This document shows, one piece after another, positions 59,228 to 64,000 of a DNA stretch of 64,000 nucleotides. This DNA comes from Arthrobacter sp. 24S4-2 (lineage in GTDB: Bacteria; Actinomycetota; Actinomycetes; Actinomycetales; Micrococcaceae). Numbering within the stretch: the first letter of the stretch is position 1; each line of letters begins with the position of its first letter. The notes beneath the pieces are model-generated. The model had not been told where the DNA came from. It searched no databases and saw only the letters and a program-made list of their open reading frames with translations. The position numbers and the translations under genes were made by a program. The DNA lies in assembly GCF_005280255.1 (NCBI RefSeq), contig NZ_CP040018.1, positions 3,844,001 through 3,908,000 of the forward strand. Direction: 5' to 3'.

Positions 59228-61063
59228 CTACTCCACTCCTGTTGCCAGCAACTGGGCCCGGAGCTCCCTGCGCTCACGTTGTTTTTCGGGGTCCGGAAGG
59301 GGCACCGCCGCCAGCAGCCGCTGAGTGTAGGCTTCCTGCGGATTGCGCAGGATCTGGTCGCGCGTGCCCTGTTCAACGATCCTTCCCCGCTGCATCACGC
59401 AGATGCGGTCGGCCAGAACGTCAACCACTGCCAGGTCGTGTGTCACGAACAGGCAAGCGAACCCGAGATCCTTCTGGAGGTTCTGGAACAGTTCAAGGAC
59501 TTTGGCCTGGACGGACACGTCCAGGGCCGACGTCGGCTCGTCCGCGACCATCAGCTTTGGCTTCAGGGACAGTGCCCGTGCGATGCCCACCCGTTGTTTT
59601 TGTCCGCCGGACAGTTCATGCGGGTACCGGTTGCGGTAGCTCCTGGGCAGCTCAACCTGGTCCAGGAGGGCTTCGATCCGCTTCTGCAGCGCGCTGCCCT
59701 TGGCCTCTCCGGCAAGGAACATGGGTTCACCGATGCTCTCGCCGATCGGCAGGCGTGGATTCAACGATGACGAGGGGTCCTGGAATACCATCCCGATGTG
59801 GCGCCGGACCTGGTGCAGCTGCTTTCCGTTCCTCTTGGCGGCGGAAATATCCTGGCCAACCACCCGCATTGTGCCCGCCGCGACAGGAAGCAGACCCACG
59901 GCGGCACGGCCGATCGTGGTCTTGCCCGACCCGGATTCACCCACAAGTCCCACCACCTGGCCAGGGTAGATGACGAGGTTGGCGCCTTCGACGGCCCTGA
60001 AGGCCGGTACACGGCCTTGTTTGGGGTATTCGATGGCAACATCCGTCAGTTCAAGGACCGGATCACCCTGCGGCCGTCCAGCCGCAGCGGCTTCCAGCGC
60101 AGCAGCGTTCTCGCGCTCCCGGCGCACCAGTTCGTCATGGTCCACGGACTCAAGCTCAGAGTGGGTGGCCGCCGCCAAGGCGGCAGTGACATCCACTTCG
60201 GCACCTTGGTCCGCGCCGCCCTGGCCAAGGTGCGGAACCGCGGCCAGCAGGGCCTGGGTGTATTCGTGGCGCGGGTTGCGGAACACCTGCTCCGCGGTTC
60301 CTGTCTCGACGATCAGGCCCCTGCGCATGACGGCAATCCGGTCCGCCAGGTCCGCCACCACACCCATGTCGTGGGTGATCAGCACAATGGCGCTGTCGAG
60401 CTTGTTCCGCAGGTTGCGCATCAGGTCCAGAATCTCGGCCTGGACGGTCACGTCCAGGGCGGTGGTGGGCTCGTCGGCAATCAGCAGTTTGGGGTCGCAG
60501 GACAGCGACTGGGCGATCATGGCCCTCTGCCGCTGCCCGCCGGACAACTGGTGGGGGTAGGACTTGAAGGCCTTCTCGGGATCCGGCAGCTCGACCAGCT
60601 CCAGCATCCTGAGGGCCCGCTCCTTCGCCTCGTCCGGGGACACTTCGTTGTGCAGCCGGACAGTCTCGACGATCTGCGCTCCCACCGTGTAGACGGGGTT
60701 GAGCGCCGTCATGGGCTCCTGGAAGATCACTGCCACGTCCTTGCCGCGGACCTCCCGGATATTGGCTGCGTTTGCGCCGAGGAGCTCCTTTCCGGACAGG
60801 CGCACGCTGCCGGAGACCCGGCTGTTGCTGGGCAGGAGGCCGAGCAGGGCCATGGAACTGGCGCTCTTTCCTGAGCCGGACTCCCCCACAATGGCAAGGA
60901 CTTCTCCTGCCCTGACCTCGTAGTTCAGGCCGATTGCTGCCGGCACCCATTTCTTGTCGACGCCGAAATCGACGCTGAGATCGCGGACCTCCAGGACTAC
61001 CGCCCCCTTGGCAGGCTCCTGAGCCGGGACGGCCTCCGTGTTGGGAGTGATGTTGTCAGTCAT
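59228..61063 (-). CDS. Oligo/dipeptide ABC transporter, fused double ATP-binding subunit (system 2)
   Basis: 611 residues from ATG 61063 (MTDNITPNTEAVPAQEP). Two ABC domains: Walker A GESGSGKSA near 60-68 and GESGSGKTT near 376; signatures LSGGQRQRAMIA and LSGGQKQRVGIA; Walker B LLIADEPTTALD and LMVADEPTSALD. The linker between them is Ala/Glu-rich (RRERENAAALEAAAAGR). It presumably works with the permeases at 61797-64000, though a gene on the opposite strand separates them. The permeases have no other ATPase gene nearby. Confidence 0.94.
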   Translation of the reverse strand: MTDNITPNTEAVPAQEPAKGAVVLEVRDLSVDFGVDKKWVPAAIGLNYEVRAGEVLAIVGESGSGKSASSMALLGLLPSNSRVSGSVRLSGKELLGANAANIREVRGKDVAVIFQEPMTALNPVYTVGAQIVETVRLHNEVSPDEAKERALRMLELVELPDPEKAFKSYPHQLSGGQRQRAMIAQSLSCDPKLLIADEPTTALDVTVQAEILDLMRNLRNKLDSAIVLITHDMGVVADLADRIAVMRRGLIVETGTAEQVFRNPRHEYTQALLAAVPHLGQGGADQGAEVDVTAALAAATHSELESVDHDELVRRERENAAALEAAAAGRPQGDPVLELTDVAIEYPKQGRVPAFRAVEGANLVIYPGQVVGLVGESGSGKTTIGRAAVGLLPVAAGTMRVVGQDISAAKRNGKQLHQVRRHIGMVFQDPSSSLNPRLPIGESIGEPMFLAGEAKGSALQKRIEALLDQVELPRSYRNRYPHELSGGQKQRVGIARALSLKPKLMVADEPTSALDVSVQAKVLELFQNLQKDLGFACLFVTHDLAVVDVLADRICVMQRGRIVEQGTRDQILRNPQEAYTQRLLAAVPLPDPEKQRERRELRAQLLATGVE

Positions 61064-61142
61064 GACGGGGGTTCCCTTCCACCCAGGCCACTGCCGCACC
61101 GGTGATTAGTGCTGTGGCTTGGAATCCTGAATTATTAGGGGC

Positions 61143-61772
61143 ATGAGCAGTGTGCCGCACGCCGGAAATGTTGAAGTATTCAAAGCCCGAACGAACAAGT
61201 GGTTCGCCTGGCTTTCCTGGCTGGTGGCCGGCCTTGGCCTTGCCGTCACTGCGGCGGCGGGAGGGCCGGGAGCACTGCTTGGTGCGGGCCCGCTGCTGTC
61301 GATCGGTTTTTTGGGCTGGCTGCTTTTTTGGATGCCCGCGGTGGTAGTTCACGACGGCGGCACCACCTTGGAAAACCCGTTCCGTTCCATCGAGGTCCCG
61401 TGGGCGGCCTTGGTGAACGTCGACACCCGTTACGCGCTGACCCTGATTACTCCGATGCGGAGCTATGCCTCGTGGGCCGCTCCGGCGCCCGGTATCTGGG
61501 GCGGCCGCAATGCGCGGCCGGAGGACCTCAAAGGCCTCCCTGCGGCAAGCTATGGACCTGCTAAGTCCGTGCGCCCCGGCGACCTGAAAGGCACCGATTC
61601 CGGCCAGGCCGCCCGGCTGGTTCGCGGCCGTTGGGAAGAGCTGATCGAGTCGGGCTCCCTGGATGCGGGGAATGCGGACACAACCAACGTGAGGGTGACA
61701 CTTCGTTGGACGGCAATCGTCACCACAGCGGTCCTTCTGGCCGCCAGCTATTGGGGCGTCACACTCCCCTAG
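61143..61772 (+). CDS. Membrane protein with bacterial PH-like domain
   Basis: 209 residues: two helices near the N-terminus (WFAWLSWLVAGLGLAVTAAAG and LLSIGFLGWLLFWMPAVVVHDGG), then a beta-rich domain (TTLENPFRSIEVPWAALVNVDTRYALTLITPMRSYASWAAPAPG) of the bacterial PH type, and a C-terminal helix (WTAIVTTAVLLAASYWGV). Function unknown. On the plus strand, it interrupts the minus-strand peptide-transport cluster; its promoter faces that of the system-2 ATPase. Confidence 0.8.
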   Translation: MSSVPHAGNVEVFKARTNKWFAWLSWLVAGLGLAVTAAAGGPGALLGAGPLLSIGFLGWLLFWMPAVVVHDGGTTLENPFRSIEVPWAALVNVDTRYALTLITPMRSYASWAAPAPGIWGGRNARPEDLKGLPAASYGPAKSVRPGDLKGTDSGQAARLVRGRWEELIESGSLDAGNADTTNVRVTLRWTAIVTTAVLLAASYWGVTLP

Positions 61773-61796
61773 GGCGCATGCCCGGAACGACCGCAT

Positions 61797-62897
61797 TCAG
61801 TCGCCCGCAGACCCGTCGGCCGCCACAGCGGGAGCCTTCTGCGCCTCCGCAGCAGGCTTCACATCTTTGGCTTTCTTTGCATTGAATTTCTTCTGCCGTG
61901 GATCAAACGCGTCCCGCAGGCCATCGCCGATGAAGTTGATGCTGAGGCAGATCAGGACAATGAAGAGCCCCGGAAACCAGAACAGCCACGGGCGGGTGGC
62001 GAACGCCTCCTGGTTTTGCGAGATAAGCAGGCCCAGTGACGTGTCCGGGGACTTCACGCCGACGCCGAGGTAGCTCAGGGCGGTTTCCAACAGAATGGCC
62101 GCTGACATTGTCAGCGTGACATTGACGATCAGGACGCCGATGGCATTGGGCAGGATGTGCTTGAAGATGATCCTGGCGTTGCTGGCGCCCGAGATGCGTG
62201 CCGCATCAACAAACTCGCGTTCCCGCAGCGTCAGGAACTCTCCGCGCATCAGGCGCGCGAGGCCGACCCAGCTGACCAAGCCAAGGAAGATGCCAAGGAT
62301 CAGGATGCCGTTTGTGGACGCGAAGCCCGAAAACCAGCCGCCCTGGTCCCTGCGGTTGACGGACTGCGCCACGACGGCGGCCAGCAGCAGCACGGGGATG
62401 ATGATGATGACGTCGGTGATGCGCATCAGCACGGCTTCCACCCAGCCCCGGAAGTACCCGGAAAGGCCGCCCACCACGGTTCCCAGCAGTCCTGCAATGG
62501 TCCCGATCAGGATCATGATGATGATGGATTGCTGAGCTCCGCGCATGGTCATGGCGAAGAGGTCGCGGCCGATCCGGTCCTGGCCGAACGGGTGTTCGCC
62601 CCAGGCCGGCGGCCAGAGCGACGCCGTCGGAACGCCGTCGTTGACGAGCGGTGAGACATCAAGGTGGTTGTATTTCCACCAGCCCGGAATCCCCGCCCAG
62701 CCCACCGAGGTGAAGGCCATGATGAAGATGATGGCAAAAATGGCCAGTCCGGCGATGGCGCCGCCGTGGCCGAGGAACCGCTTGCGGACAATCTGCCCCT
62801 GGCTGAGCCCCTTTGCTTCGGGTTCGAATGCCGCTCCCGGCGGTCCGGGGTGTGAGTGTTCGGCGAGGAATTCTTCCTGCTGTGTTGGCTGGCTCAT
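61797..62897 (-). CDS. Oligo/dipeptide ABC permease, DppC-like (system 2)
   Basis: 366 residues: a 45-residue cytosolic N-terminus, first helix GAIAGLAIFAIIFIMAFTSVGW, periplasmic loop with HPFGQDRIGRDLFAMTMRGAQQSI, and the EAA loop REFVDAARISGASNARIIFKHILPNAIGVLIV. Charged Lys/Ala-rich tail. Starts 4 bp inside the preceding permease gene (ATGA). Confidence 0.94.
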   Translation of the reverse strand: MSQPTQQEEFLAEHSHPGPPGAAFEPEAKGLSQGQIVRKRFLGHGGAIAGLAIFAIIFIMAFTSVGWAGIPGWWKYNHLDVSPLVNDGVPTASLWPPAWGEHPFGQDRIGRDLFAMTMRGAQQSIIIMILIGTIAGLLGTVVGGLSGYFRGWVEAVLMRITDVIIIIPVLLLAAVVAQSVNRRDQGGWFSGFASTNGILILGIFLGLVSWVGLARLMRGEFLTLREREFVDAARISGASNARIIFKHILPNAIGVLIVNVTLTMSAAILLETALSYLGVGVKSPDTSLGLLISQNQEAFATRPWLFWFPGLFIVLICLSINFIGDGLRDAFDPRQKKFNAKKAKDVKPAAEAQKAPAVAADGSAGD

Positions 62898-64000
62898 GCC
62901 TTAATCCTTACGCGGGGATCGAGTGCGGAGTACGCAAGGTCTGCTATCAGGTTGAACACCATCGCGGTGACTGCAACGCAGACGAAGACGCCCATCACGG
63001 GGTTCGGATCGATGTGCACGATGCCATCCAGGAAAAGGAACCCCATGCCCCGGACGGAAAACACGGTCTCTGTAATGACGGCGCCACCGATGAGGGCCCC
63101 GATATCAAAGGCAACGATTGTCGCAATGGGGATCAGCGCGTTGCGGAACGCGTGGCCCATCACCACGGACCTTTCAGAGAGCCCCTTCGCGCGCGCGGTC
63201 CTGATGTAGTCCATATTCATGATTTCCAGCATGGAGGACCGCGTAAAGCGGGTGTAGCTCGCCAGCGAAACCAGGATCAGCGCCGAAGTCGGCAGGATCA
63301 GGTGCGTAAACGTGTCCAGCGTCAGGATCCAGAAATCGCCCTGGATGTTCGGGGTGCCGGCGCCGATGGTGGCGATGGGCCGGCCCCTGACCCTGCTGTT
63401 GCTGAAGTAGCTGGGCCACGCCTGCATGAAGCGGTCCAACATGATGAGTCCGCCCATCAGGAAGGCGGTAACACCGGCGGCCCGCATCGACTGGCCGCGG
63501 TCGTAACCGCCCGTCAGGTAGCCGGTGCCCACTCCGACGCCGATTGTGGCGAGCCCCAGTAACACGATCATCAAGGCAGTCGCCTGGTTAAGCAGCGGCT
63601 GTACAGCGAAGTAGGCAACCACTCCGAGGCCCACCACGATGAGGGATGCCTGCAGTGCTTTTCGGTTCTTGAGCCCGGAGACCAGGAGCGTCACTGCGAA
63701 GGCGAGCCCGACTCCGGCAATGGCAAGGACCACGGGGCCAAGGCCGGGGTTGCGGAACCACTGGACGAGCGAGAGGTAGATGAGGATGAGACTGACCGCG
63801 AGGAAGGCGATGCCGCCGGAAACCAGCCGGCGGCGGGCCACTCCACCTACCGCGACGGCCACAATCAGGCCAACGACAGCACCTATCCCCAGTGCCGCTG
63901 GCAGCGGGATTTCGGGGTTTCGGAGGAAGTCGTTGAAGCCGATGGCGCCGTATTCCTTTAGCAGCACCGCCACCCAGAAGATGGGCAGGGAGAAGAACAG
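62894..64000 (-). CDS. Oligo/dipeptide ABC permease, DppB-like with extended membrane region (system 2), N-terminus beyond window
   Basis: 368 residues visible; the frame is open to the right edge (first residues LFFSLPIFWVAVLLKEYG). The C-terminal 200 residues are a normal permease domain (LPTSALILVSLASYTRFTRSSMLEIMNMDYIRTARAKGLSERSVVMGHAFRNALIPIATIV). Before it lie about six extra hydrophobic helices (for example LGIGAVVGLIVAVAVGGVA, FLAVSLILIYLSLVQWF, VVLAIAGVGLAFAVTLLVSG), not found in 310-residue DppB. The full protein must be well over 400 residues. Partner of the DppC-like permease. Confidence 0.92.
   Translation of the reverse strand: MFFSLPIFWVAVLLKEYGAIGFNDFLRNPEIPLPAALGIGAVVGLIVAVAVGGVARRRLVSGGIAFLAVSLILIYLSLVQWFRNPGLGPVVLAIAGVGLAFAVTLLVSGLKNRKALQASLIVVGLGVVAYFAVQPLLNQATALMIVLLGLATIGVGVGTGYLTGGYDRGQSMRAAGVTAFLMGGLIMLDRFMQAWPSYFSNSRVRGRPIATIGAGTPNIQGDFWILTLDTFTHLILPTSALILVSLASYTRFTRSSMLEIMNMDYIRTARAKGLSERSVVMGHAFRNALIPIATIVAFDIGALIGGAVITETVFSVRGMGFLFLDGIVHIDPNPVMGVFVCVAVTAMVFNLIADLAYSALDPRVRIKA

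Overview
The window is a stretch of core chromosome from a high-GC Gram-positive actinobacterium, most likely an Arthrobacter/Pseudarthrobacter-type Micrococcaceae. Evidence: strong G/C third-position bias throughout; the coproporphyrin-dependent haem route (HemQ with a cysteine-rich HemH); DapC/DapD/DapE; the sigE - anti-sigma - tatB - mrp neighbourhood known from actinobacteria; a 7Fe ferredoxin beside dapC; and many GTG starts and apparently leaderless genes. I see no tRNA or rRNA gene, insertion sequence, prophage, integron or CRISPR array. All identifications are from reading motifs; no database search was run.

Layout. 1-10.6 kb: haem biosynthesis on the minus strand (hemE, hemG, a proline-rich surface protein, hemQ, hemH, hemC, hemD, hemB and a coupled LLM flavin oxidoreductase running off the edge), with hemA divergent. 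10.7-18.1 kb: an SDR enzyme, a MoeZ/ThiF-like activating enzyme, a TetR regulator, DUF3107, a pterin dehydratase, then thiO-thiS-thiG under a TPP riboswitch with thiE divergent. 18.1-28.7 kb: a MiaE-like protein, a short RNB ribonuclease, a DEAD-box helicase coupled to an orphan DNA adenine methyltransferase, a PHP phosphoesterase, a SnoaL-like protein, aminopeptidase P, a YflT-type stress protein and a PRC/MgtE-N/CBS protein. 28.7-36.6 kb: DUF1003, mrp, tatB, anti-sigma factor, sigE, O-methyltransferase, DUF3117, a GT-C-like membrane protein, a DivIVA-domain protein and a LOG-family protein. 36.7-40.1 kb: the gluABCD glutamate-type ABC transporter. 40.1-48.8 kb: lysine/peptidoglycan genes (dapE, dapD, dapC) with galE, citrate synthase, ferredoxin and a few uncharacterised genes. 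48.9-53.6 kb: a small SH3-like protein, an ArsR-like regulator behind a 24-bp palindrome, typA and a secreted SGNH lipoprotein. 53.6-64 kb: two tandem oligopeptide/dipeptide ABC systems, the second cut by the window end.

Genes acting together: hemA-B-C-D-E-G-H-Q give glutamyl-tRNA to haem via coproporphyrin (hemL is not visible). ThiO, ThiS, ThiG, ThiE and probably the MoeZ/ThiF-like protein build thiamin phosphate. DapD, DapC and DapE are successive steps of the succinylase branch to diaminopimelate.

The most useful unusual observations are: (i) five apparent frameshifts in three conserved genes (hemE, mrp three times, dapE), every one explained by one missing base in a C/G run, which points to sequencing or assembly error; (ii) about a dozen genes whose start codon lies 6-7 nt (hemA: 9) after a TANNNT box, a leaderless signature; (iii) 9-16-nt tandem micro-duplications, three of which copy a stop codon in frame; (iv) strong palindromes in front of an ArsR-like gene and a peptide-binding lipoprotein; (v) stem-loops directly after both substrate-binding-protein genes. 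I did not find a convincing wholly new multi-gene system.
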